Shown here in pieces: positions 9,180 to 18,253 of a stretch of DNA of 64,000 bases (positions are counted from its first letter, which is position 1; every line of letters starts with the position of its first letter). The notes under the pieces were generated by a model. It was not told the DNA's origin. It ran no database searches and worked only from the letters and a program-made list of their open reading frames with translations. The stretch comes from Leptolyngbyaceae cyanobacterium JSC-12 (GTDB lineage Bacteria; Cyanobacteriota; Cyanobacteriia; Leptolyngbyales; Leptolyngbyaceae). A program made the position numbers and the translations under genes. The DNA is taken from positions 580,723 through 644,722 of the forward strand of contig CM001633.1 of NCBI GenBank assembly GCA_000309945.1, read 5' to 3'.

Positions 9180-10211
9180 TTATTCAACCGAGCCAGAATC
9201 AGACGTCACGACTTCAGTTGTCAATGGTTTTGTCGGAGTTTTGCTGACGAGCGAAGCAACCCACTGAGCAATTTCCTTGCGCTGATTCACCAAAAAGACG
9301 CTGACTAAGGTAAGCACCACCCCGATCCATTGCAGCATTGTCAGTTTCTCTCCCAACGTCAAATAGCTAAACAACAACGCAAATACAGGTGTGAGGAAAA
9401 TTAAGGCACTCACACTGGTGACGTTTCCAGTTGCTGCCAGGTAGAAGAACATGCCATAGGTGACTGCCGTACCAAAAATCGTGGCATAGCCCAATCCAGC
9501 CCACTCGCCCCAGTGCAAACTGCCAACCTGGTTTGATTCATACAGCCATGACAATGCTAAAAGCGGCACTCCACCAATCACCATATGCCATGCTGTCCCT
9601 ACGACTGGATCAGCATATTGCTTTACATAACGCACGATGATCGTACCAAACGACATCGCTAAGGCAGCAATAACCATCAACATTTCACCGTTCTGAAGCA
9701 ATTTGCCCCAGCTAAAAGCCGCCACATCGATCTGGCTGTTGCCCTGTAATAAGCCGTAGATGAAGGTTTCAGGTAAACCACAAAGGGCGACTCCTGCCAA
9801 CCCAACCAACAATCCTAGCCAGCCCCAAAAGCCGATTAAATCACCCAGAATGAGGCGGGATAATAAGGCAACTACCAGCGGTTGCGTGTCGATGAGAACA
9901 GAACCCAACCCTGCTCCTGTGTGAACTAACCCTTCTGTTAAGAACCCTTGAAACATTGCACCATCCACAATGCCAAAGAGTGTAATCCAGAGCCAGGCTT
10001 TCCATCCTTTGGGCTGAGGCAATTTTGCGATCGCGCCAAATGCCAGAATCAGAAGACCCGCAGGCACTAACCGAAAGCCAGCCAGAAACAAAGGTGTTGT
10101 ATTGGGTAAGACAAACTTCATCACAACCATTGCGGTTCCTAAAAAGAAGAACGGCGCAACCAAAAATACAGGTGATTTTGAAAGGTTTGAATTCTCTTGT
10201 GATGTTTGCAT
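9180..10211 (-). CDS. EamA/DMT-family transporter
   Basis: 343 residues from ATG at 10211 ('MQTSQENSNLSKSPVFLVAP'); the frame is open a further 17 codons upstream. Ten hydrophobic helices in two similar halves, with 'FFLGTAMVVMKFVLPNTTPL' opening the first EamA domain and 'FGTIIVRYVKQYADPVVGTA' the second. Typical of inner-membrane drug/metabolite exporters of the RhaT/YdcZ type. Substrate not deducible. Monocistronic by position. Confidence 0.87.
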   Translation of the reverse strand: MQTSQENSNLSKSPVFLVAPFFFLGTAMVVMKFVLPNTTPLFLAGFRLVPAGLLILAFGAIAKLPQPKGWKAWLWITLFGIVDGAMFQGFLTEGLVHTGAGLGSVLIDTQPLVVALLSRLILGDLIGFWGWLGLLVGLAGVALCGLPETFIYGLLQGNSQIDVAAFSWGKLLQNGEMLMVIAALAMSFGTIIVRYVKQYADPVVGTAWHMVIGGVPLLALSWLYESNQVGSLHWGEWAGLGYATIFGTAVTYGMFFYLAATGNVTSVSALIFLTPVFALLFSYLTLGEKLTMLQWIGVVLTLVSVFLVNQRKEIAQWVASLVSKTPTKPLTTEVVTSDSGSVE

Positions 10212-10376
10212 AGTAGCTTCATGCTCATCGAAATGAAAAGTGTGCCAAAGGCTACACCCCATCGATTCTAGAAGCCTACACCGGGAGCAAATTGCTACGC
10301 TCGATACCGCCCATTGCCCGACTTTAGGAACTTCCTATGCTGCTCTTCATTCCAGGGCTTGCTATTCTCCAACAAA

Positions 10377-11594
10377 TTACGGCTTTAAGAGCAAGTAATA
10401 AAGCCGCCCAGTGGAATTAATCAATCCAGCGCGATCGCCTGCCAGTTTTCCAGTTCCCATAAAAATATCCACCCGCCCTGGACCCTTAATAGCACTACCA
10501 GTGTCTTGATCAAGTACAAAGCGGCTGACCAGGCGTTGTTCTAGATTGCCACGCACCGTTTGGTAAGGAATTTGAGCCTGAATTAGCGCCAGCGCACCGG
10601 GCGGAAATAAGCTTTTATCCGTGGCAATAGTCCGCTCTGCTGTAACAGGAACTCCCAAACTGCCCATTGCAGGAGCACCCCCAGTTTCTTTAAAGAAAAT
10701 AAACCGCTGATTACGCGGTAGATAGACATCGAGGTCATTAGGGTTTTGCTGAAAATACTGAATCAAAACGGGCAAAGTCAATTCTTCCAGCTTAAATTTG
10801 CCTGCATTCACCAGTTCTCGCCCAATGCTGACGTAGGGATAGTCAGTTGCCCCAGCATATCCAACCGTCATCGTTTTGCCATTGGTCAACCGTAGGCGAG
10901 CAGATCCTTGCACCTGAATTAAATAGGCTTCCAGGCGATCGCGTAACCAGACCAATTCTTGCCCTTTCAACTGGCTCCGGCTGAACTGCAATCCATCCAC
11001 ACCTTCAAGCTGTGCTCGACTAGGGTGCGGTTTTTTCCAACTGGAAAAATCAGGTGGAAGGCGAAAAATGGGATAGCGAAATTCTGGAGTCCGTGTAGGA
11101 CTGGCAACGTGCACTGGTTCAAAATAGCCCGTAAACCCAACGGTACCCTGACCATCTTTGCCTATTGCTTGATAGAGTACAAATTCTCGATCAACCGCTG
11201 TCTGCAATTCAGTGGCAGAGCGAGACTTAACCAATAATTGTCGAAACCGCTCCAAGCTGCGGCGAACATGATCGCGGCTGATACCCAATGCTGCCAGTTT
11301 TTTGTAATCACTTGCTGCTCGTTCGCTGCGCAAATACCGAAGGCTGTTATCAATCGCTGCTAAAATGGCTCGGCGATCGCCACTCCCTGAAACACCGCCC
11401 ACAAGCTGAGTATCCAGTTCAAGCGCTACGGGTGTGATTGCCTGAACCAGCACCTTTGTTGTGTTTGGCTTTTGCAGTTGAGCAGATGCAGAAGCAGGGA
11501 TGTTGATTGTCCCATCCACTAAATGACCTGACAGGCTCACGCCAGCACCCAGCAGACCAGGTACTAAGGTCGCGATCGCAAACAGTTTCTGCAT
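10377..11594 (-). CDS. mltA: MltA-type murein lytic transglycosylase
   Basis: 405 residues. The N-terminus 'MQKLFAIATLVPGLLGAGVS' looks like a signal sequence. 'FTGYFEPVHVASPTRTPEFR' is the MltA core and 'VLDQDTGSAIKGPGRVDIFM' the C-terminal 3D domain, named for its three aspartates, of which the catalytic one is in 'RVDIF'. The enzyme cleaves glycan strands of peptidoglycan in the periplasm. It starts 5 bases after the end of the 99-residue gene upstream, suggesting one transcript. Confidence 0.9.
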   Translation of the reverse strand: MQKLFAIATLVPGLLGAGVSLSGHLVDGTINIPASASAQLQKPNTTKVLVQAITPVALELDTQLVGGVSGSGDRRAILAAIDNSLRYLRSERAASDYKKLAALGISRDHVRRSLERFRQLLVKSRSATELQTAVDREFVLYQAIGKDGQGTVGFTGYFEPVHVASPTRTPEFRYPIFRLPPDFSSWKKPHPSRAQLEGVDGLQFSRSQLKGQELVWLRDRLEAYLIQVQGSARLRLTNGKTMTVGYAGATDYPYVSIGRELVNAGKFKLEELTLPVLIQYFQQNPNDLDVYLPRNQRFIFFKETGGAPAMGSLGVPVTAERTIATDKSLFPPGALALIQAQIPYQTVRGNLEQRLVSRFVLDQDTGSAIKGPGRVDIFMGTGKLAGDRAGLINSTGRLYYLLLKP

Positions 11595-11599
11595 GAAAG

Positions 11600-11899
11600 T
11601 TAGAAGCGTTCAACACTAGAACTGAAGACAGGTTCCACCCGGATACCCACCACTTTTGAGGGGCGCAAAACCATATACTCCCCTTGCACATTCTTGATAG
11701 GCACCGTAATAAAGTCATTAGACGTTGCTTTGGGCATCAATTCTCCGCTGTACCACTTCTGAAATTCTTGAATGGTGGGGAAGCGCACTTCTTCCCGGTG
11801 TCCTCCCTCAATCAAGATGTAGACTGCATATTCCGTGGGAGTGCGAGCATAACGGCTACGTCTTTGTTCTCCGGTTGCTCCGTCGGCTGCTTGAGTCAT
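11600..11899 (-). CDS. conserved small protein of unknown function
   Basis: 99 residues, no membrane segment. 'TPTEYAVYILIEGGHREEVR' and 'KNVQGEYMVLRPSKVVGIRV' give an alternating beta-rich pattern. I do not recognise a named domain. Adjacent to mltA (5-base gap) on the same strand, so probably transcribed with it. Confidence 0.7.
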   Translation of the reverse strand: MTQAADGATGEQRRSRYARTPTEYAVYILIEGGHREEVRFPTIQEFQKWYSGELMPKATSNDFITVPIKNVQGEYMVLRPSKVVGIRVEPVFSSSVERF

Positions 11900-12059
11900 A
11901 TCACGTAATTCATTGGATGTACTTTGCCATTATCTAGCAGGAATGCCAGATACATTCACTTTGCCCAAGACCGGGTAAAAAGTATCAGGAGAAACAAGGA
12001 AGGAAAAGGATAGAAATGAGGTATGGAAGATGAAGATGGGAAATACAAATAGCCCTAAT

Positions 12060-12827
12060 TCAGGAAAATAAACTGAATCGTTGCAGTTGGGCTTGCACCA
12101 TTGCAGGTAACGTTTTGCGAAGTTGAGCGTTATCCTTAAATGTGAGGCGGCTGTGGCTAGGAACATCAAAGGGAAATTGCCCTGGTAAGTCGGAGCGTTC
12201 CAGTTGAGCTAGCAGGATTTGTTCAGGACGTTTACACTGCAGCGCATATCCTACTTCCACACACACCGTTGGGCTGGGCAAAATTTGCGCGGGATCGCTA
12301 GGTAAACGGGCGATCGCGGTTCCATCCGCAATAAATAAGAGACTTTGGCGAATTGAGCGCATCAGAGAGCTATCCAACCGGGTAGGTCCATCAGTCAAGC
12401 GATGAGACTCTTTCAGCAAAATAGGCAACCGCGACTTTGAATTAAGCTTGTCTAAGACTGTCTGCAACTCATCTCGTAGCATCTCGCTCGATGCAGGAAA
12501 TTCGTTCTGATAACACAAAAAGATAATCGGCTCCAGATGCGTCATCACTTCTTGTTTGGCAAAATACACCTCGTGGCTGCGGAGGTCGATATTTGCGATC
12601 GCATAGCCCCCACTCCCCTCGATATAAAACTCAACTGGCTGCCCTTCCAAGTAACGCTGAAACCACACTGAACTACGTACTTCTTCACTATCTTCTAGAA
12701 AATCAGCCCTCAACCCCGACTTCAACAGGCTATTCCGGCTCAGACGCAAATCATGTGGGCGCTTCTCCAACTCGTGGATCGGCTCATATTTTTCCAGATA
12801 CCAAGCCTTCAGAGCAATAATTGCCAT
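12060..12827 (-). CDS. hypothetical protein with nucleotide-binding-like C-terminus
   Basis: 255 residues, soluble. The N-terminal third is charged. The C-terminal part 'RSIRQSLLFIADGTAIARL...TVCVEVGYALQCKRPEQILL...FPFDVPSH' follows the strand-helix order of TIR-like predicted nucleotide-binding domains ('piGyA...kp..i.l....pfD'). That resemblance is from memory and weak; no function is claimed. Monocistronic. Confidence 0.6.
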   Translation of the reverse strand: MAIIALKAWYLEKYEPIHELEKRPHDLRLSRNSLLKSGLRADFLEDSEEVRSSVWFQRYLEGQPVEFYIEGSGGYAIANIDLRSHEVYFAKQEVMTHLEPIIFLCYQNEFPASSEMLRDELQTVLDKLNSKSRLPILLKESHRLTDGPTRLDSSLMRSIRQSLLFIADGTAIARLPSDPAQILPSPTVCVEVGYALQCKRPEQILLAQLERSDLPGQFPFDVPSHSRLTFKDNAQLRKTLPAMVQAQLQRFSLFS

Positions 12828-13091
12828 CTTCGCCCTGCCTCTTCACTAGATCAAAAGTACTACTTTAAGAGTACATCTTTAAAAGCACAACAGCATCCAA
12901 ATTCTACTTTTTGAGTGACTTCCTCTCATGGGTTGATGTATATGGAGTTGAACTGATTGAACACCCAGATAATACACTAACCAATCAGTTTCAGCGCTCC
13001 CTTACGTTCAGATGAGGAAATATCAAATTTCGTTTTGGATGCTGCTGGAGTTGGACGAGACAGATATTAAGTGAAACAGCGCTTTTACCTC

Positions 13092-13325
13092 TTAAACTAA
13101 CTTGGACATTGGCTGTTTAATCTGCCAGGGAAGCTTGGTAGCTTCAATTACCACAATATCAAACCCATACAGGGGATCAAGCGGATGCAACCAAAGTTCA
13201 AGTTTGTTATCTGAACTACATTTATCGCCTAAAATCTCCATCTCACCCAGAAAAAACCGATTAGGGTAGAAGAAAGATAACAGCGACCCAGAGCTTTTTC
13301 TGACAAAGTTCCGAGCCGCTGCGAG
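13092..13325 (-). pseudogene. possible gene remnant, about 77 codons
   Basis: An open frame runs from a stop at 13326 to TAA at 13092. Its translation ends '...LWLHPLDPLYGFDIVVIEAT...SKLV', with a protein-like composition and a mixed hydrophobic/charged pattern. The first ATG is at 13241 and would give only 49 residues; alternatively it is the 3' end of a decayed gene. It sits 57 bases downstream of the Mo-nitro_C gene on the same strand. No family recognised. Confidence 0.35.
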
Positions 13326-13382
13326 CTACTGGATTTTGCAAGAATAGGTAAGGTTTAAGATTTAGAGTCTAAACAATAAACC

Positions 13383-13754
13383 TTAACAGTAGACAGAAAT
13401 ATCTTCACCGCATTCATCTGCTAGATAGCAGAGCGCCCGGAAACGCAGCCCAACCAATTCTTCGTAGAACGGATTGAGTTTGCACAGAGGCGGAATGTAC
13501 AAGATTGTTCGGTTGAAGAGTTTTACAGTCCGTTCAAACGGACATTGAGCTGGGATCACAGAGGCAAGGGTTTGAGCCATCTTGCGATCGCTCACTTGGA
13601 TTTGGTCAAGCCATTGACGAATGGGTTTAAGCGGGTTGAAGTGGACTACTAATTTTGTTTTGCGCTCTGAAACAGAATTAACCGACATTTCAGAGGCAAT
13701 CCAGATGAGAGCTGTCCCCTGAGGGGACTTGATTGTAGCGTGAGTATTTTCCAT
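13383..13754 (-). CDS. Mo-dependent nitrogenase C-terminal-like protein (Mo-nitro_C)
   Basis: 123 residues. The C-terminal 80 residues, 'RQWLDQIQVSDRKMAQTL', 'IPAQCPFERTVKLF', 'YIPPLCKLNPFYEELVGLRF' and 'ALCYLADECGEDIS', are the signature of Mo-nitro_C, a cyanobacterial domain found as stand-alone small proteins unrelated to nitrogenase activity in most genomes. Three conserved cysteines are visible (PAQC, LCKL, DECG). No nif genes are nearby, so a nitrogen-fixation role should not be inferred. Confidence 0.85.
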   Translation of the reverse strand: MENTHATIKSPQGTALIWIASEMSVNSVSERKTKLVVHFNPLKPIRQWLDQIQVSDRKMAQTLASVIPAQCPFERTVKLFNRTILYIPPLCKLNPFYEELVGLRFRALCYLADECGEDISVYC

Positions 13755-14426
13755 ATCTTGTTCCTCACTTAGGTTGGGTGCTTAACTCACCCACTAACAC
13801 CTACACCAGGTCAAACCGATTTCTCGGAATTGAAACCGAATGTTGGTTAGCTTCTACAGTCTAATAACAGCTAGAGGGTGTTGTGTTCAGGAAAATCAGG
13901 ATGAAATGCGTATGAATTATTCGGTTTAACCGTACTTGATTGAACCGAATTGATCTTGCCCCATCCTCTAAAGTTTTTACTACGCAAATACACGGAATTT
14001 ACGCAAGATTTCTGCGCTGCACACGAAGATCTTCTGGAGATAAACTGAACAATAGTAGCTTAGGCTACAAAAAGGCTTTATTTGGGTAGAATTATGAATA
14101 AATAACTCAGCAAAATAACAATTACTTCGTTTGTTAAATGAGTAAATTTAGTGGATAAATTGAAGTGTTTCAGCCAAATGCGAATATCATGATCTTGCTT
14201 CCTTTTCAGAAAAGATAGGGATTTACTCCAGCCATCCTGCAGATAATCATTTCGCAACTTTTCTGATGCCAAAGGCGATCGTTCCATTCTTTGTCGCTTG
14301 GACTCTAAACTTCAATACTTAAAAATCAATTAAAGAATTGACATAACTTGTTCTTCACTGATCACCTTAGAGTATTGTCTGAGTCATCTTTTCACTTTAC
14401 TCCTCATAGCGGTCGATTTATTAACC
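13755..14426. other. 672-base gap without a convincing gene
   Basis: The only notable structure is an imperfect inverted repeat at 13919-13950 (arms ATTCGGTT/AACCGAAT, extendable through one G-T pair), with a further AACCGAAT-like copy near 13835. A 69-codon minus-strand frame at 14078-14287 ends in a hydrophobic stretch, but its composition is unlike the neighbours and it is not called. The TetR promoter should be at the right end. Confidence 0.4.
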
Positions 14427-15044
14427 ATGCGAACCAGTCCCATTTCTCCATCTGAATCTGAAACCCGGACTCGCATTCTAAAGTCGGCACTGCGGTTGTT
14501 TGCTCGCCAAGGATACGATGGTACTACTACTCGCGATCTCGCCGAGGCTGCAAATGTGGCAGAGGGCACTTTATTTCGTCACTTTGCCAACAAAAAAGCC
14601 ATTTTGATTGAGGTTGCTACGCAGGGCTGGGTAGAAATTTTAACCGATTTGTTGACAGAACTCAGTGGGATGGGCAGCTATAAGGCTGTAGCACAGGTGA
14701 TGCGGCGACGAATGCTCCATCTACATGACAATGCAGATATGTTGCGAGTCTGCTTTATGGAAGCTCAATTCCACCCAGACTTGCGGGATCACATTCAGTC
14801 TGAGGTGATCGCCAAAATGACGGATGTGGCAGAAGCGTTTTTTCAAACAGCGATGGATCAGGGCGTTTACCGCCAGATGGATGCAAAAATGGTTGCACGA
14901 GTATTTTTGGGCATGTTTGCGATCGCAGGCTTTAGTCAAAGCACTATCCTAAGCCCAGGTGCCGCTGCGGCCGAAATGCAGCAAATGGCAGAAGGATTAG
15001 CAGATATTTTCCTGAATGGGGTATTAGCCAAATCCGAAAGTTAA
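14427..15044 (+). CDS. TetR/AcrR-family transcriptional regulator
   Basis: 205 residues. The N-terminal helix-turn-helix 'ILKSALRLFARQGYDGTTTR' with 'AEAANVAEGTLFRHFANKKA' is a textbook TetR DNA-binding domain; the remaining 140 residues are the helical ligand-binding and dimerisation part. Probably a repressor; the ligand is unknown. The M24 peptidase gene follows 45 bases downstream and could be co-transcribed. Confidence 0.92.
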   Translation: MRTSPISPSESETRTRILKSALRLFARQGYDGTTTRDLAEAANVAEGTLFRHFANKKAILIEVATQGWVEILTDLLTELSGMGSYKAVAQVMRRRMLHLHDNADMLRVCFMEAQFHPDLRDHIQSEVIAKMTDVAEAFFQTAMDQGVYRQMDAKMVARVFLGMFAIAGFSQSTILSPGAAAAEMQQMAEGLADIFLNGVLAKSES

Positions 15045-15089
15045 GGCATTACCATAGGTTCAAAGCCTGATGCACGAAAAGGTCAAGCG

Positions 15090-16493
15090 ATGCAAACGCT
15101 GGATAAAATGCTATCTCAACCCCTGCCTTTGGTCGAAGTGGTGCGATCGCGCAGACAGCGGTTAGCAGAGTTGATTAATTTTCCAGTAATTCTTTGGTCA
15201 GGGCGCAGCAGTCCACGTAATTTTCCCGCCAATTTATTTTCGTTTCGGGCCAGCAGCCACTTTTTGTACTTTGCCGGATTACCTGTAGAAAATGCAGCGA
15301 TCCGGTTAGAAAACGGCACCACAACTTTGTTTATGGAGCCAGCCAGTCCAGCGAGTGCTCTCTGGCATGGCGAGTCGCCTACACCGGAAGCCATTGCTGA
15401 GGTAATTGGAGCAGACACGGTTTATCCATTATCAGAGTTGCGGGCATTTGCAGCAGAGTGCGCCACAATTCCAGTGCAGGACGCGAGAACGTATCAGCAG
15501 CAAACTCAAGTGTTGAATCGGACAATGGCACCCGCCAGTGAGCTACATGGGTGCGATCGCCGCCTGGCTGAAGCAATCATCACCCTGCGACTCACCCATG
15601 ATGCAGCGGCCCTAGCAGAACTTCGCAAGGCAGCGGCGGTGAGTATTGCAGCGCACAAAGCTGGCATCGCAGCGACCTACACCGCTAGGACAGAGGCAGA
15701 TGTCCGATCTGCAATGGAAGCCGTAATCATGGCTCACAATGCAACCCCTGCTTATTCCAGCATTGTGACGGTACATGGAGAAGTGCTCCACAACGATCGC
15801 TATCACCATCCTTTACAAGCAGGTGATTTGTTGTTAGCGGATGTAGGAGCTGAAGTTACATCAGGTTGGGCTGCCGATATTACCCGTACCTGGGCAGTTT
15901 CCGGCAAATTCTCGCCAACTCAACGGGCAATTTATGAAGTCGTCTTAGCGGCTCATGATGCTTGCATTGCAGCCATGCATCCTGGCGTAGAGTACCAGGA
16001 GATTCACTTGCTAGCATGTCAGGTCATAGCAGAGGGACTGGTTGATCTCAAAATTTTGCAAGGTACGCCTGCTGATCTCGTCGAAATTGATGCCCACGCG
16101 CTCTTTTTTCCCCACGGAATTGGGCATTTGCTAGGACTGGATGTGCATGACATGGAAGATTTGGGCGATCTGGCAGGCTATGCTAAAGGACGGACCCGCA
16201 GCGATCGCTTTGGCTTAGGCTATTTGCGATTAAACCGGCCCTTACAGACGGGAATGTTAGTCACGATTGAGCCAGGATTTTACCAAGTCCCAGCGATTTT
16301 GAGTGATCCCGCACGCCGGGAGAAGTATGATGGCATGGTGAACTGGGAACGATTGGCAGGTTTCTCAGACGTGCGTGGTATTCGGATTGAGGATGATGTG
16401 CTGATTACCGAAACTGGAACCGAGGTACTGACACAGGATCTGCCCACAGCGATCACTGACTTAGAACAACTCATGCAACCAAGAAATACCTGA
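15090..16493 (+). CDS. M24-family aminopeptidase (Xaa-Pro aminopeptidase type)
   Basis: 467 residues. The N-terminal aminopeptidase-P-like domain ('GRSSPRNFPANLFSFRASSH') is followed by the 'pita-bread' M24 domain. The dimetal ligands are visible: Asp in 'LLADVGAEV', Asp in 'WAADITRTW', His in 'FPHGIGHLLG', Glu in 'TIEPGFY' and Glu in 'IRIEDDV'. It should remove N-terminal residues preceding proline from peptides in the cytoplasm. Length is normal for the family. Confidence 0.9.
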   Translation: MQTLDKMLSQPLPLVEVVRSRRQRLAELINFPVILWSGRSSPRNFPANLFSFRASSHFLYFAGLPVENAAIRLENGTTTLFMEPASPASALWHGESPTPEAIAEVIGADTVYPLSELRAFAAECATIPVQDARTYQQQTQVLNRTMAPASELHGCDRRLAEAIITLRLTHDAAALAELRKAAAVSIAAHKAGIAATYTARTEADVRSAMEAVIMAHNATPAYSSIVTVHGEVLHNDRYHHPLQAGDLLLADVGAEVTSGWAADITRTWAVSGKFSPTQRAIYEVVLAAHDACIAAMHPGVEYQEIHLLACQVIAEGLVDLKILQGTPADLVEIDAHALFFPHGIGHLLGLDVHDMEDLGDLAGYAKGRTRSDRFGLGYLRLNRPLQTGMLVTIEPGFYQVPAILSDPARREKYDGMVNWERLAGFSDVRGIRIEDDVLITETGTEVLTQDLPTAITDLEQLMQPRNT

Positions 16494-16573
16494 ATGGGGG
16501 AAGTTTAAACTTGAAGTCGCATTCGAGGATAGCCACAGCTTCAATGTGAAGAAATCTTACAGGACCCTCCATT

Positions 16574-17236
16574 ATGAGCAATAGTGCTATCTCTTCTGAC
16601 CAGTTACTTCAGCAACTTCACTGGCGTTATGCAACCAAAAAGTTTGATCCCACCAAAAAAATTCCTGAAGACATCTGGAATGCTCTAGAGCAAGCCCTAG
16701 TGCTGACTCCCTCATCGTTTGGGCTACAACCCTGGAAATTTTTTGTTGTACATAACCCAGATATTCGACAAAAACTGCTTGAACACTCGTGGGGTCAAAC
16801 CCAGGTAGTCGATGCTTCTCACCTGGTTGTGTTCGCGATCAAGAAAAGTATTAACACTGAGGATGTTGATCGTTACGTGCAACTAATCTCCAATGTACGG
16901 CAGGTACCGATTGATTCCTTGCAAGGCATGTCTAACATGATCAAAGGGTTTATTGCAAACCCTCCATACCCAATGAATTTAGATGAGTGGGCTGCTCGAC
17001 AAGTTTATATTGCCCTGGGGCAGTTTATGACCAGCGCTGCTCTGTTGGGAATCGACACCTGCCCTATGGAAGGCTTCAACCCAGCGAAATACAATGAAAT
17101 ATTGGGGCTAGAAGCACAAGGCTATGCAGCGGTGGTGCTGTGTCCTGCAGGGTATCGAGCTGTGGATGACAAATACGCAGTGCTGCCAAAGGTGCGGTAT
17201 CCCAGTCAGGAAGTGGTGCAGACAGTGGGTAGTTAA
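16574..17236 (+). CDS. nitroreductase-family NAD(P)H-dependent oxidoreductase
   Basis: 220 residues. 'RYATKKFDPTKKIPEDIWNA' with 'TPSSFGLQPWKFFVV' is the FMN-binding N-terminus of NfsB-like nitroreductases; 'TCPMEGFNPAKYNEIL' and 'VLCPAGYRAVDDKYA' are the matching C-terminal pieces. It would reduce quinones or nitro compounds with NAD(P)H. The stop codon overlaps the stop of the convergent permease gene by four bases. Confidence 0.9.
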   Translation: MSNSAISSDQLLQQLHWRYATKKFDPTKKIPEDIWNALEQALVLTPSSFGLQPWKFFVVHNPDIRQKLLEHSWGQTQVVDASHLVVFAIKKSINTEDVDRYVQLISNVRQVPIDSLQGMSNMIKGFIANPPYPMNLDEWAARQVYIALGQFMTSAALLGIDTCPMEGFNPAKYNEILGLEAQGYAAVVLCPAGYRAVDDKYAVLPKVRYPSQEVVQTVGS

Positions 17237-18195
17237 TTGAGGTTGGCTTCGGAAGCGATCGCGCTCTGGGTGGTTTCAAAATTCTGTGAAGTAGTCAACC
17301 GTTCTACTCCCAGCCTAACAACCGATAGCACCAAAATTAAGAGGAACATCACCAGCCCAATCGTACAGGCGTAGCTAATTTCTAGTTCACCAAAGGCTTT
17401 GTTGTAGAGATAATACACGATAGTTTCGGAACTGTGGTTTGGACCACCCCGCGTCATCACGTACACCTCTTCAAAGACTTTGGTGGCAGAAATCGCCGAA
17501 ATCACTGCTACCAAAAACAAATATGGACGCATCAAGGGCACTGTAATATCCCAGTGTTTCTTGATGCCGTCTGAACCATCGATCGCCGCCGCCTCGTACA
17601 AGTCTTGCGGAATTGCCTGCAACCCAGCCAGATAAATTACCATGTAATAGCCCAACCCTTTCCAGACAGTCACTGCCATTACACTGAAAATTGCCCAATC
17701 AGGACTGGTCAACCACGGAACAGCAGGCAATCTCACAATTTGCAACAACTGATTGAGCAAGCCACTGTCAGCATAAAGCCACTTCCAGGCAATGCCAGCC
17801 ACCACCATTGAAATAATCACTGGCACGTAATACGCCACCCGAAACCAATGGATGCCACGTAACTTCTGGTTTACCAAAATTGCCAGCGCCAGAGGTAAGG
17901 TCACCAAAACTGGCACCACACAAAACAGGTACATTAGTGTATTGCGGAAGGTTTGCCAGAAAATGGGATCGGTTAAGAGCCGTTGAAAGTTTTTGAAGCC
18001 AATCCAGACAGGGGGTTGAGTCAGGTCATACTCGTATTGTGTAAAACTCAAGTAAAACGCCTGTAGAGCTGGATAAAACACCGTTAAACCTAGTATTACC
18101 AGCGCAGGCAGCAAAAAAAGATACGGTGTCAGCTTATGAATATTTCGATTCCAGGTTTTCAGTATCCACTTCGTCATTAAAGTCTTGCCATTCAT
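17233..18195 (-). CDS. carbohydrate ABC transporter permease (MalF/UgpA type)
   Basis: 320 residues with six membrane segments. The EAA loop is clear ('YEAAAIDGSDGIKKHWDITV'), as is the CUT1-type start 'YLFLLPALVILGLTVFYPAL'. It would be one half of the membrane channel of a sugar or glycerol-phosphate importer. No partner permease, ATPase or binding protein is next to it, so the remaining subunits must be encoded elsewhere. A second in-phase ATG lies at 18177. Confidence 0.9.
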   Translation of the reverse strand: MNGKTLMTKWILKTWNRNIHKLTPYLFLLPALVILGLTVFYPALQAFYLSFTQYEYDLTQPPVWIGFKNFQRLLTDPIFWQTFRNTLMYLFCVVPVLVTLPLALAILVNQKLRGIHWFRVAYYVPVIISMVVAGIAWKWLYADSGLLNQLLQIVRLPAVPWLTSPDWAIFSVMAVTVWKGLGYYMVIYLAGLQAIPQDLYEAAAIDGSDGIKKHWDITVPLMRPYLFLVAVISAISATKVFEEVYVMTRGGPNHSSETIVYYLYNKAFGELEISYACTIGLVMFLLILVLSVVRLGVERLTTSQNFETTQSAIASEANLN

Positions 18196-18253
18196 CCTTG
18201 TAGACTCACTTGCAGACTAATAGCAAATCATATTTTGCCTACTTTGTCTGCTT

